Below are positions 52,828 to 62,071 of a stretch of DNA of 64,000 nucleotides, piece after piece. The notes under the pieces are model-generated. The model searched no databases, was not told the origin of the DNA, and was given only the letters and a program-made list of their open reading frames with translations. The position numbers were made by a program, and so were the translations under genes. Every line of letters begins with the position of its first letter. The stretch's first letter is position 1. The stretch is from CAZFLM01 sp964519955 (GTDB taxonomy: Bacteria; Armatimonadota; Chthonomonadetes; Chthonomonadales; CAJBBX01): the NCBI GenBank assembly GCA_964519955.1, contig CAZFLM010000005.1:81099-145098 (forward strand), read 5' to 3'.

Positions 52828-54333
52828 ATGACGAGGCGGCAGTTCCTCAAGCGCGGGGCGGAGGCGGCAGCAGCGGGCGCCACTCTGGCAGTTCCGGCGG
52901 AGGCGGGCGCGGCGGCGGCGGCCCCTCCGATGCACGCATCGACAACGCCGAGCATCCTCGCCGACTACACGGCCGACGACCACCGCCGACGGCTGAACAA
53001 CATCGCCCGCTGCACCCAGGGCATCCGGAAGTGCCTCCGCAAGCACCTCATCGCCGACTACCTGCCCGCCCAGTGCGTCTACAACATGGGCGAGTACCCC
53101 AGCCGCAGGCCCTGGAGCCCCAACGAGTACGATGAGCAGGAGCTGGACCGCCTGAAGGCGCACGGCATCCAGCTCGTCCACGTGATGGACGAGTGGAACG
53201 ACCGCTACGGCCTGTTCGGGCGCGACAAGTTCACGGCGGTGAACCCCAAGGGCTTCAAGCGCTTCGTCGGCATGGTCCACCGGCGGGGGATGAAGGTCCT
53301 GGCCTACGCCTCGACAGGCTACTTCTGCGCGACGGACCCGAACTACCGCAAGGAGTGGTCCGGCCCCGGCGACGACCAGCCGTTCCACTGGTGGGACCTG
53401 GTGCGCTGCTCGCCGGCGAGCCCGGGCTGGCGCGCCTACTCGCTGCCGAGGATGATACAGATCCTCGAGGACTACGAGCTGGACGGCCTCTACAACGACT
53501 GGGGCTACGTGCCGAACGCTGACAGGCCGGCCAGACAGCTCGCGAAGGACGCCGTGGCCGCGTTCGAGGAGACCCCGAAGCTGGACGGGGCAGTCGCCGA
53601 CCTGCTGCACCTCATCTACTCCGAGGTGAAGCGGCGGGGCGGCATCTACAAGATGCACGCGGACTACGCCAACGAGCCGCAGACGGGCGGGCTGAAGGTC
53701 TACGACTACCTCTGGGTCGGCGAGAACGTCGACAATGCCGACCGCCTGCGCGAGGCCGTGAAGAACCACTCGCCGTACGTGGTGCCGTGCATCCAGGGCT
53801 CGGCCGCCCACGTCGGCAGCGAGAACGACCACTTCCTGCACGCCATCCCGTACATGCAGTTCCCGCTGCTGCAAGGGGGCAGGCCCCTGACGGGCGAGCG
53901 GGCGGTGATCCCCATCCCGCGCCTGCCGGGGGTGCACGAGGGAGGGTTCTACGAGGCTGCGTGGAAGTACTACCAGGAGCACCCGAGCGGACCGTACGTC
54001 TACGGTGGCTGGGACCCGCTCCCTCCGAACCCGAACATGCGACAGGCCCACGCGCAGTGGCTGAAGCAGTACCTGCCCATGGTCGAGACCGGCACATGGG
54101 CGTACCTGGAGATCGCCGACTCCGACCTGTTCGCGGCCCCGCTGCCCAAGGACTGCGTCGCGTCGGTCTTCGCCAACCGCGAGGTGCACCTGGTTCTGGC
54201 AAACTACGGCTCGGCGCCCGCGCAGGTGCTCTCGGCTGAGCCGTACGTCGGAGTGGATGCGGCCGGAGGAGCGCCGTCGAAGCAGTGGGACCTGGCGCCG
54301 CGGTCGCTGATGATCGTGCGGAGGGTGGGTTAG
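52828..54333 (+). CDS. Tat-exported glycosidase-like TIM barrel protein
   Basis: A 501-residue protein with the twin-arginine leader MTRRQFLKRGAEAAAAGATL (ending near PAEAGAAAAA), then a TIM barrel. Features include HGIQLVHVMDEWNDRYGLFG, YELDGLYNDWGYVPN with a probable acidic catalytic residue, and AGLKVYDYLWVGENVD-type sequence later. The family is not recognised, but the exported position and barrel fit a glycosidase or related hydrolase. ATG follows GGAGGGAAGCG. It sits downstream of DUF1080 in the same direction, so co-transcription is likely. Confidence 0.72.
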   Translation: MTRRQFLKRGAEAAAAGATLAVPAEAGAAAAAPPMHASTTPSILADYTADDHRRRLNNIARCTQGIRKCLRKHLIADYLPAQCVYNMGEYPSRRPWSPNEYDEQELDRLKAHGIQLVHVMDEWNDRYGLFGRDKFTAVNPKGFKRFVGMVHRRGMKVLAYASTGYFCATDPNYRKEWSGPGDDQPFHWWDLVRCSPASPGWRAYSLPRMIQILEDYELDGLYNDWGYVPNADRPARQLAKDAVAAFEETPKLDGAVADLLHLIYSEVKRRGGIYKMHADYANEPQTGGLKVYDYLWVGENVDNADRLREAVKNHSPYVVPCIQGSAAHVGSENDHFLHAIPYMQFPLLQGGRPLTGERAVIPIPRLPGVHEGGFYEAAWKYYQEHPSGPYVYGGWDPLPPNPNMRQAHAQWLKQYLPMVETGTWAYLEIADSDLFAAPLPKDCVASVFANREVHLVLANYGSAPAQVLSAEPYVGVDAAGGAPSKQWDLAPRSLMIVRRVG

Positions 54334-54953
54334 GGTTCGGTGGCGAGGCGGTCCGCCAGTGCCCGAGCCGCTTCAAGCGCCTCGGCGAGCAGGCGGCGCT
54401 TCCGCTCCCACCGCGCCTCGGCCGGCCCGGTGATCGAGGTCCGGAACGGTTCCATCCGCTCGAAGAAGTCCAGCGCGAAGGCCCGTCTGGCCGCCGAGCG
54501 GCCCTCCGCGCTTTCCGAGTGCATCCGATCCAGGAGTGAAGGATCACGCGAAGGCATCGGCGGCACGGCGATCGGGTCCCGCTCGACGTCCGCTAGCCTC
54601 GCGGCACGCAGGAGCCCAGCGATTTGCCGGACACCTGGGCGCGCCTCCGGATACGCGGCCAGACAGAGAAGCGCGTCGCTCGCGTCGCACAGCGCGGTCA
54701 CTCCTTCGGCCGTGCGCGTCTGCATCGCCCCGAGGCGCGCGGCGTCCTCCTCGGGTGACCTGCCGAGCGAAGCCGCGGGGGCCGACTTCAGGTCTTCGGA
54801 CGCACCGCGCAGCCTCGCCATCAGAGCGTCCTGAAGCGACTGGGCGCGCGCCTTGCCCTCCTGCGCCTCGCACCAGGACTCCTCCTCGATCGCCACGGCC
54901 GCCTCCAGGCTGCGCAGCAACTCGGCCACGGCCGCATCTCGCTCGCCGTTCAC
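54330..54953 (-). CDS. Alpha-helical hypothetical protein
   Basis: A 207-residue protein rich in Ala, Glu and Arg, with a predicted helical character throughout (AEGRSAARRAFALDFFERME) and no signal peptide or motif. It overlaps the end of the Tat-exported gene by 4 bases and is followed upstream by the hybrid kinase gene. Function unknown. Confidence 0.6.
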   Translation of the reverse strand: MNGERDAAVAELLRSLEAAVAIEEESWCEAQEGKARAQSLQDALMARLRGASEDLKSAPAASLGRSPEEDAARLGAMQTRTAEGVTALCDASDALLCLAAYPEARPGVRQIAGLLRAARLADVERDPIAVPPMPSRDPSLLDRMHSESAEGRSAARRAFALDFFERMEPFRTSITGPAEARWERKRRLLAEALEAARALADRLATEP

Positions 54954-54993
54954 CTGTCCCTCCCGCGCTTCCCGGCGCGCATAGCCTGCGCCC

Positions 54994-57738
54994 CTACGCG
55001 TCCAGCACCTCGCGCACCTTCGCCGCCAGTTGCCAGATGCGGAACGGCTTGCCGATGAAGTTGACCTCTTCCTCCAGCACGCCGCTGTGCGCTACGATGT
55101 CCTCGGCGTAGCCCGACATGAACAGCACGTTCACCTCCGGGTGCATCCGCTTCACGTGGACGCTGAGATCGCGCCCGTTCATCTCGGGCATGATCACATC
55201 GGTAAGCAGGAGGTGGACACCTGCCGGTCTGGTCTCCAGCGTCCGCATCGCCTCGTTCGGGCCCTCGCACTCCAGCACCGTGTAGCCGAGACGGCGTAGT
55301 CCGGCAGCCGCGAGTTCCCGGACCATCGCCTCGTCCTCCACCAGCAGAATCGTCTCCGTGCCGCGCGACTCGGAGGCGGCACTCGCAGGCTTCGTCTGCT
55401 CGGGCGCCGGCGCCTCGCCTACGCGCGGCAAGTAGACGCGAAACGCGCTGCCGTGGCCAAGCTGGGAATGGACGGTGACGAATCCCTTGTTCTGCGTCAC
55501 GATGCCGTACACCGTCGCCAGGCCCAGGCCCGTGCCCTTGCCCTGCTCCTTCGTCGTGAAGAACGGCTCGAAGACGTGGCCCAAGGCCTGCTGGTCCATC
55601 CCGACACCGGTGTCGGCAACGGACACGACCAAGTAGAGCCCCGGAGCGGCGTCGCCCTCCGCTAGCTCCGAGTCCTTCTCGATGTACGTGCGCTCCGTCT
55701 GGATGGTCAGCACGCCGCCTGCCGGCATCGCGTCGCGGCCGTTCACCGCCAGGTTGACCAGCACCTGCTCCAGTTGGCCAGGGTCGATCCGCACCGTCCC
55801 GGCGCCATCCGCCAGGCGGTAGCGCAGGTCGACGTCCTCGCCGATGAGCCGGCGCAGCATCGACCTCGTGCCGGCGACCACCTGGTTCAGATCGATGACC
55901 CGCGGATCGACGACCTGCTTCCGGCTGAAGGCAAGCAACTGGCGCGTCAACTCGGCCGCCGCCTCTCCTGCCTTCTGAATGTCGTCGAGGTGCGGGCGCG
56001 CCGGGTGTCCGTCGGGCAGGCTCTCCGTCGCGAGCGAGACGTTGCCGAGCAGGCTCGTCAGCAGGTTGTTGAAGTCGTGCGCGACGCCGCCAGCCAGCCT
56101 GCCCACCGACTCCATCTTCTGGGCATGCTGGAGCTTCAGCTCGAGTGCGGCGTGCTCCTCCTCGGCCCGGAAGCGGGCGGCCAGATGCCCGAGTGACGAG
56201 GCGTAGAGCGCCAGCACCTCGCACTCCCGCTCGTCCATCGACTGGTCACTGCCCAGGTTGTCCGCGAACAGCGCGCCTGTCACCTGGTTGCCGTCCCACA
56301 CCGGCACGCACACCCACGACCCCTGTCCGATGATCTCGCCCGCCCCGTCGCGGAGTGGCGCGTCGTGCATCAGGTCCCATCGGAAACCCGAACGCTGCGC
56401 CTTGCTCAGGCGGCCGTCAGCGGGCACCTTGAACCGGGAACTGCGCTCGTCACGCACGCGCCCCTGCTCGTCGATACCGAAGGTGCCAACCAACTCGCCC
56501 GTCGACGCGTCCAGCATCCACAATCCCAGGCGGTGACGCCCGAACCGCTCGTGCCCGAGTTCGACGGCCTTGCGGTGCAGCTCGTCACGCCCGCCGCACG
56601 TCGACAGCTCCGTGGTCAGCGCGTGCAGCGCGATCAGACGCTCCTGGAAGCGCTCCCGATCAGCGGCGCTCGTACGGAGGGTCTCTTCACCTCGCACTCG
56701 CCCGAGCAGGTGCCCGACAGCTCCTGCGTAGAGCGCCACGACGTCGCAGTCGTGGTCGGACAGCGGCGGGCCGATGAGGTGGTTGTCGGCGTAGATGCAC
56801 CCAACCACGCGCTCTCCGTCCCACACGGGCGCCTCGACGATGGCGGTCGTGCCGATCAGATCGCCGGACTCGCCGAGCACAGGGCGATCCGGGTGGACCG
56901 TCCACGGCTGGCGCTCTCGCTCGGCGCGGTAGAGATCGCCGGTCGGGTCGTAGGCGACGGACTGGCCTCTCTCGTCCTGCAGCTCGCCGAGGTGGTTCAT
57001 GCCGTAGCTGCCGCGAAGGCATCCGCCCTCCGTGTCCAGGAACCAGAGGCCCATCCGGACGAAGCCGAGGTACTCGTGCCCGAGTTCCACGGTTCGACGG
57101 CACAGCTCGTCGACCGTCGAGCAAGCGGAGAGCAGTGTGGTGGCGCGATGGAGCCCGAAGAGCCGGCCCTGAAACGCCAGCGTCGCTTCGCCGCCGACCC
57201 AGAGCGCGTCCTCGGCCCGGCACCTGGCCCAGAGCGGCCCGACGGCGGAGGCATAGAGGGCCAACAGATCGCAGTCGCCGTCGCGCAGCGAGCGGCCCGA
57301 CAGCCGGTTGTCCACGCAGATGACCCCGACGGTCGCGTCGCCGTCGCGCACCGGAGCACACGCAGACCGGCCTGGGCCGCCAAAGGCCCCCTCGGCACTC
57401 TCGCCGTCGTCCAGCGGGAGGCGTAGCCATGGTCGCTCGGATGAACGGAACTCATCCAGCAGGTGGGCCGGATAGGCCCTCGACAGCGCGTGGTGGCCGC
57501 GAGCGGCCGACAGCCTCTCGCTCTCGCACGTCGCGCTGATGATGTTCGCGGCGCTGTCGGGGAACCAGATGTCCGCGCGATCGTACCCGAGGACCTGGAC
57601 TGCGAGTTCGGCCGAGCGCCGCGCAAGCTCGTCCAGCGTCCGGGCCCGCGACAGGTCTATCGTGGCCTGATGGAGGCGCAGCAGATCGTCACATCTGTAG
57701 CTGTCGAGCAGCGACTTCGGTCTTGGAATGTCGCTCAT
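54994..57738 (-). CDS. GAF-domain hybrid sensor histidine kinase with receiver
   Basis: A 914-residue soluble hybrid kinase. Three GAF-like domains lie at about 20-175, 190-350 and 365-525; each ends in a conserved VDNRLSGR / ADNHLIGP / ADNLGSD-type segment. The HisKA domain has the phosphorylated His554 (GGVAHDFNN), the HATPase domain has NGRDAMP, ADTGVGM and GTGLGLA, and the receiver has Asp847 (TDVIMPEM) and Lys897. The ATG at 57738 may overlap the stop of a small upstream ORF. The GAF domains suggest sensing of small molecules or redox state. Confidence 0.93.
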   Translation of the reverse strand: MSDIPRPKSLLDSYRCDDLLRLHQATIDLSRARTLDELARRSAELAVQVLGYDRADIWFPDSAANIISATCESERLSAARGHHALSRAYPAHLLDEFRSSERPWLRLPLDDGESAEGAFGGPGRSACAPVRDGDATVGVICVDNRLSGRSLRDGDCDLLALYASAVGPLWARCRAEDALWVGGEATLAFQGRLFGLHRATTLLSACSTVDELCRRTVELGHEYLGFVRMGLWFLDTEGGCLRGSYGMNHLGELQDERGQSVAYDPTGDLYRAERERQPWTVHPDRPVLGESGDLIGTTAIVEAPVWDGERVVGCIYADNHLIGPPLSDHDCDVVALYAGAVGHLLGRVRGEETLRTSAADRERFQERLIALHALTTELSTCGGRDELHRKAVELGHERFGRHRLGLWMLDASTGELVGTFGIDEQGRVRDERSSRFKVPADGRLSKAQRSGFRWDLMHDAPLRDGAGEIIGQGSWVCVPVWDGNQVTGALFADNLGSDQSMDERECEVLALYASSLGHLAARFRAEEEHAALELKLQHAQKMESVGRLAGGVAHDFNNLLTSLLGNVSLATESLPDGHPARPHLDDIQKAGEAAAELTRQLLAFSRKQVVDPRVIDLNQVVAGTRSMLRRLIGEDVDLRYRLADGAGTVRIDPGQLEQVLVNLAVNGRDAMPAGGVLTIQTERTYIEKDSELAEGDAAPGLYLVVSVADTGVGMDQQALGHVFEPFFTTKEQGKGTGLGLATVYGIVTQNKGFVTVHSQLGHGSAFRVYLPRVGEAPAPEQTKPASAASESRGTETILLVEDEAMVRELAAAGLRRLGYTVLECEGPNEAMRTLETRPAGVHLLLTDVIMPEMNGRDLSVHVKRMHPEVNVLFMSGYAEDIVAHSGVLEEEVNFIGKPFRIWQLAAKVREVLDA

Positions 57739-58004
57739 GTGGGGCGGACGCCACCTCTCTGCCTGGCAAGCTTTACGACGCGACGGTCCGCGGGCGCGGC
57801 CGACGGCGCAGACGGGTGCCGGAAGTGAACATCCAGGGCGCAGCAGCACCGCGCAGCATGGCAGAGGCGCTTGGGGGAGTCCACGCCCTTCGGGGAGCGC
57901 ACCAGGTACCTGGATTGGCCGTACGTCCGGGTGACCAGCACGGAGACAAGGTCTGGGCGCGTCGAGGCGCGAACACTCAACCCGGGATAATTCACCGCCG
58001 GCAT
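57735..58004 (-). CDS. Possible small ORF upstream of the GAF kinase
   Basis: An 89-residue reading frame (MPAVNYPGLSVRASTRPDLV, with a CCCALDV run and a basic end) whose TGA overlaps the kinase ATG as ATGA. GGGAGGA lies eight bases before the ATG at 58004. Codon use has high GC at third positions. There is no recognised domain, so it may be spurious, but the start and overlap are favourable. Confidence 0.35.
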   Translation of the reverse strand: MPAVNYPGLSVRASTRPDLVSVLVTRTYGQSRYLVRSPKGVDSPKRLCHAARCCCALDVHFRHPSAPSAAPADRRVVKLARQRGGVRPT

Positions 58005-58222
58005 ACCCATTCCTCCCGGCATTTGCACCGGACTTGCCGCGGCTCGCCCCGCCGCCGGCCGCGCTTGCCCAGTGCAGACACCACTGCTATTACGGAGCAT
58101 ATCGAGCCGCAGGTACCACAATGTTCGGCCGATGGCTTGCACGGGACGCCCTTTCCTGCCAAGCTGTTGCCGATGGCGGCACGACGTGGCAGACAGCCAT
58201 CGCCTTCCCGGAGGAGAGTGAC
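57739..58222. other. Divergent intergenic region
   Basis: About 480 bases between the GAF kinase and a secreted protein gene. Besides the possible small ORF on the minus strand I see no gene. No clear -35/-10 pair for either flanking gene was found. Confidence 0.4.
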
Positions 58223-60349
58223 ATGACCTGCACTAACCAGGGCCGCCCAGCACGGGCAGCGTGGGCGCTGTGCGCCCTCGCGGCGCTGCCGATCCCGGCG
58301 GCAGGCCAGTCGGCTGGTCAGCACGCTGCGTCGCAGGGCCGCCTGTGGTCGAGCGCGCTGCTGCGCCAGGCCGCCCCCTGGACGGAGAGGATGAACGATG
58401 CCCTCGTCCAAGCCGGACCGGGGGGTCTCCGGGTCGAGATTGCGTCTGGACGCACGTGGGCCATCGCGGGGGCGCCATCGATCGCCGTGCCGCGGAACGC
58501 GCAGGCGGTTCGGGTGCATGCCACAGCTCTCACGCGCGGCAAGTGGCTCATGCGCCTCTGGGGAGACCTGCGCGGCGACGGCAAGATGGTCACGACGGGC
58601 CTCTTCGAGGCAATGGCGTCTGCCGGCGCGGCCACCGTGCCCATCGATCCCCGAATGGTTGGCGGCCGGGGTGACACGCCCATCATGGTGCAGCTCGGCA
58701 TCGAGGGGGAGCCCGGGGGCTCCGTCCTGTTCGAGGCGGTCGAGTTCGTGCCAGGCCCAGGGCCGGCCACGCCACGCCGCATCGCGGGCCAGCGCAGCAT
58801 CCAGGCGGTCGACCTGATGCCCAACCTGCCGAAGCCCTACAAGATGATCGATTGGCGCGGGAAGGCGCGCGCCTACGACCGGTTCGTGTTCGACTTCAAC
58901 GCCAGGGGCGAGTTCCTGCCGCTCATCTGGCTGGACGAGAGCCGCGTGAACATCGACCGCGCCACGTTCGGCCTGCCGAGCTACGTCGGAGACGACCGCG
59001 AGCGCGGCGGCTGGCAGGAGAGCATCACCTGCATGGGCGCGGTGCTGGGCGCGACGATAGCCGGCGTCGACAAGCGGAAGCAGGAGCACGACTACGTGGC
59101 GATGTGCGAGGCGTTCTTCAGCAGCAGGAACGGGCAGAACGTCGTGCTGAACAACCAGAACCAGGGCACGGGCGGGTCGTTCTGGTACGAGCTGTGGCCC
59201 AGCATCGTGTTCTACGCCCTGGCGGATCGCTACCCGGGCACCGCGTCGATGGACGCGATCGTACGCACGTCGGCCAATCGTTGGCGAGATGCCATCGAGG
59301 CGCTGCGGGGCGACTTCGACCATACCGCGTTCGACCTGGGCAAGATGCAGCCAGTGGACAACGGGCAGTGGAAGGAGCCCGACGCCGCAGCCGGCCTGGC
59401 TTGGATCGAGTACACCGCCTGGAAGCGCTTCGGCGACCGGAAGCACCTCGACGCCGCCGAGCAGTGCATGCGGTTCCTGGACCAGCGCGAGAAGAACCCG
59501 TACTACGAGGTCCTGATGCCATGGGGCACGCTCATCGCCGCCAGGATGAACGCGGAGATGGGGCGCCACTACGACGTCGACAAGATGCTGAACTGGTGCT
59601 TCGGCATCAGCGACTGCCGCGGCGGCTGGGGCGTGGTGCTGGGGAACTGGGGCGGCTACGACTGCGCCGGGCTCGCGGGCAGCGTGGACAACCGGGGCGG
59701 CTACGCCTTCGCGATGAACACGTTCGCCGAGGCGGGCGCCCTCGTGCCGCTGGTGCGCTACGACGCCCGCTACGCCCGCGCCATCGGCAAGTGGATGCTC
59801 AACCTGGCGAACGCGGCGCGCCTCTTCTACCCCAACGAGACGCCGAACCAGTGCTGCGGCTTCTGGAAGGGCGACCCGCAAGGCGCCATCGCGTACGAGG
59901 GACTCAGGTACGCGTGGCAGGGCAAGTCGCCGTGCGCCACCGGCGATCCCGTCGAGATGAAGTGGGGCCCGAAGACCGACCGCGGTCTCTACGGCTCCGG
60001 ATACGTGGGGTTCCTCGGCGGCATCGTGCGGAAGACCAACGTCACGGGCATCCTGCAGCTCGACTGCCTCGCCACCGACTTCTACCGCGACCGCGCCTAC
60101 CCCACCTACCTGCTCTACAACCCGCACGCCGCCGCCAAGACGGTGACGATCGACGTGGGAGCCAGGCCGAGCCGCCTCTACGACGCGGCCACGCACCGCA
60201 CGCTGAAGACCGGCGCGCGCGGCAGGACGCCCGTCACCATCGCTCCGGACACGGCCATCGTGCTGGTGGTCGCGCCGGCGAACGCAAAGGCGGAGAAGAG
60301 CGGAGGCAAGCTGCGCGTCGGAGGCGTGGTGGTGGACTACAGGCTCTAG
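58223..60349 (+). CDS. Large secreted protein, probably a six-hairpin carbohydrate enzyme
   Basis: A 708-residue protein with a signal peptide (ending AALPIPAAGQ). After a beta-rich region comes a helical region (about 290-560) with QNQGTGGSFWYELWPSIVFY, DAAAGLAWIEYTAWKRFGD and MPWGTLIAARMNAEMGR, which look like an (alpha/alpha)6 barrel. The C-terminus is a beta domain. I do not recognise a precise family. ATG at 58223 follows GGAGGAG. A 27-bp dispersed repeat follows the gene. Confidence 0.7.
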   Translation: MTCTNQGRPARAAWALCALAALPIPAAGQSAGQHAASQGRLWSSALLRQAAPWTERMNDALVQAGPGGLRVEIASGRTWAIAGAPSIAVPRNAQAVRVHATALTRGKWLMRLWGDLRGDGKMVTTGLFEAMASAGAATVPIDPRMVGGRGDTPIMVQLGIEGEPGGSVLFEAVEFVPGPGPATPRRIAGQRSIQAVDLMPNLPKPYKMIDWRGKARAYDRFVFDFNARGEFLPLIWLDESRVNIDRATFGLPSYVGDDRERGGWQESITCMGAVLGATIAGVDKRKQEHDYVAMCEAFFSSRNGQNVVLNNQNQGTGGSFWYELWPSIVFYALADRYPGTASMDAIVRTSANRWRDAIEALRGDFDHTAFDLGKMQPVDNGQWKEPDAAAGLAWIEYTAWKRFGDRKHLDAAEQCMRFLDQREKNPYYEVLMPWGTLIAARMNAEMGRHYDVDKMLNWCFGISDCRGGWGVVLGNWGGYDCAGLAGSVDNRGGYAFAMNTFAEAGALVPLVRYDARYARAIGKWMLNLANAARLFYPNETPNQCCGFWKGDPQGAIAYEGLRYAWQGKSPCATGDPVEMKWGPKTDRGLYGSGYVGFLGGIVRKTNVTGILQLDCLATDFYRDRAYPTYLLYNPHAAAKTVTIDVGARPSRLYDAATHRTLKTGARGRTPVTIAPDTAIVLVVAPANAKAEKSGGKLRVGGVVVDYRL

Positions 60350-60372
60350 CCTGGATCATGCACGAGTGCAGT

Positions 60373-60399
60373 GGTGGGATGGGCCTCCGTGCCCGTCCG
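60373..60399 (+). repeat. 27-bp dispersed repeat, copy B
   Basis: GGTGGGATGGGCCTCCGTGC and the next seven bases match the copy at 36363-36389 with one mismatch. It lies 24 bases after a plus-strand stop codon. Confidence 0.7.
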
Positions 60400-60498
60400 G
60401 TGCGACTCATGAATAGGTCAGGCTAGAAGGGCGTGGGCCATTGCGGCACGTTGTGATACGATGGACTCGATGCTGGAATCGCAGATGAGGAGCGAGCG

Positions 60499-60753
60499 AT
60501 GTCAGAACTCACGTTCGTTGCGCCAGTGCCGGCCGATCGCCGGATCATGATCACGGTCCCAGACGATATCGGATCCGAAGCCGTCCAGGTGCACGTCAGC
60601 TTCGCTCCTTCGACGGGCCAGCCCGTGCGGTCCCGCGCCGAGTGGGAGGCGTTCCTGGATCGAACGGCGGGCAGCATCGCTGACGCTACCTTCACCCGCC
60701 CGCCTCAGTCGGACGTGCCACTCGCTCCCCAGATCGAGGACTGGGGGGTCTAG
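60499..60753 (+). CDS. Small antitoxin-like hypothetical protein
   Basis: An 84-residue protein (MSELTFVAPVPADRRIMITV, PDDIGSEAVQVHVSF, then PVRSRAEWEAFLDRTAGSIA). It resembles small VapB/DUF-type antitoxin partners, but no PIN or other toxin gene follows. A TGA-TACGAT extended -10 and a GAGGAG ribosome site precede it. It ends over the end of the Rho-like gene, with a 4-base convergent overlap. Confidence 0.65.
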   Translation: MSELTFVAPVPADRRIMITVPDDIGSEAVQVHVSFAPSTGQPVRSRAEWEAFLDRTAGSIADATFTRPPQSDVPLAPQIEDWGV

Positions 60754-62066
60754 AACGGCAGAGGCGGCTTCGGCGGGTCCGGGGGCACGGGCAGGTTCGC
60801 GAGCACGTTGGCAACCACTGCGGCTTCCTCGTGAGCGTCGAGCGCATCCATCACCGCGTTGTGCCGCGCGATGGGGGTCAGCTTCGCCAGACGACGGCGC
60901 GCCTCGGCAAGCGTCTGACGCACCGTCTCGGGCAGCAAGGCGTCCTCCCGCGACGAGGCGCACCGAGTGACCTCGACCGCCGGGTAGAGCCGCCGGCCCG
61001 CCAGCTCGTCGCTGAGCGGCACCTGCCAGGACAGGCTATCCAGCACGTGCTCGAACAGGCGCAGGTGCGGGTGCAACTCACGCTCCTCTTCGGCCTCCGC
61101 GTCCATCGCGATGCGCCAGGCCGTGCCGATCAGCGTGAGCGAGCCGCCCAGGCCGCTCCCGAACAGCCCCTCGCCCGCGAACCAGCCCGCCGCCTGCATC
61201 CACTCCCGCATGTGCCGCCGCGCCGCCGACTGGTCGGCCTCGTACTGCGCATCCGCGTCCTCGCACTCCAGCATGGCTGCCCACACCGCCGTCAGCGAGT
61301 CCACCGCCAGCAGCACGTGCTTGCCAAGCTCCGTCTGGCGCTGGGCGCAGGCGAGCACCATCTCAGCGCATGCCAGCCGGTGCTCTGGGCGAGCGCCGGT
61401 ATCGGGAGACGGGATCGCCACGATCTCTGCGGCGGGGAAACGGCGGCGCCACTCGGTGATCTCCTCGCCGCGCGGCCGAGCCAGGAGGACCAGAACCAGC
61501 AGATCCGGCGCGTTCGCCGCCACCCCGCGCACGACGGTCTGCAGTGTGCGGGTCATCCCGGAGGCGTGCGGCCCATGGATGAGCCCCGCGCAGCCGGCAG
61601 CCAGAGGCGCGAAGAGGTCGAGCAGGCGCCCGGTCTCGTCGGACGCGGAGCACGCCAGGGGCAGCAGGCGATCCGGCGCGGCGCGCTCGTAGCTGCTGCG
61701 CTTCCGCGGCGAGGGGCGCTCGTGGATGTCCTCGCCCGACAGCCCGTTCACCTCCGAGATGGACACCAGGCGCTCCACCGCGATCAGCTTGCCATCGAGG
61801 CTCACCGGGAGAGGGCGGCCGCTCAGCACGGCAGGCTCGTCGATCTGCTCGAACTCGTCTGCGGGCTCCGGCTCCTCGTCGCCGAACACGGCCAGCCGCT
61901 CGGTCTCGCCCACCACCACGTCGCCGGTCTCCAGCCGGTACTGCGCGGCCAACTCCTCCGGCACCTCGGTCAGCGAGCCGACGCCCAGCCTCCGTGCGGG
62001 CCTCCAGATCGATACGAAGCCGTCGTCGCGGCGCTCCACGATACCGTGTCGGGCGAGATCGAGCAT
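60750..62066 (-). CDS. Rho-like ATPase paralogue lacking catalytic residues
   Basis: A 438-residue protein similar to transcription terminator Rho along its length. The first 100 residues resemble the Rho RNA-binding domain (GFVSIWRPARRLGVGSL, RLETGDVVVGE). The conserved linker VSISEVNGLSGEDIHERPSP and the Rho-style ATPase core follow: GLIHGPHASGMTRTLQ (165-172 is the P-loop position), EEITEWRRRFP, HVLLAVDSLTAVWAA (Walker B Asp256) and GGSLTLIGTA. The P-loop Lys is Met171, and the catalytic Glu of the LIDERPEE segment is replaced. It can probably bind RNA or partners but not hydrolyse ATP. ATG at 62066 has AGGGGG upstream. Confidence 0.82.
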   Translation of the reverse strand: MLDLARHGIVERRDDGFVSIWRPARRLGVGSLTEVPEELAAQYRLETGDVVVGETERLAVFGDEEPEPADEFEQIDEPAVLSGRPLPVSLDGKLIAVERLVSISEVNGLSGEDIHERPSPRKRSSYERAAPDRLLPLACSASDETGRLLDLFAPLAAGCAGLIHGPHASGMTRTLQTVVRGVAANAPDLLVLVLLARPRGEEITEWRRRFPAAEIVAIPSPDTGARPEHRLACAEMVLACAQRQTELGKHVLLAVDSLTAVWAAMLECEDADAQYEADQSAARRHMREWMQAAGWFAGEGLFGSGLGGSLTLIGTAWRIAMDAEAEEERELHPHLRLFEHVLDSLSWQVPLSDELAGRRLYPAVEVTRCASSREDALLPETVRQTLAEARRRLAKLTPIARHNAVMDALDAHEEAAVVANVLANLPVPPDPPKPPLPF

Positions 62067-62071
62067 CGCCG

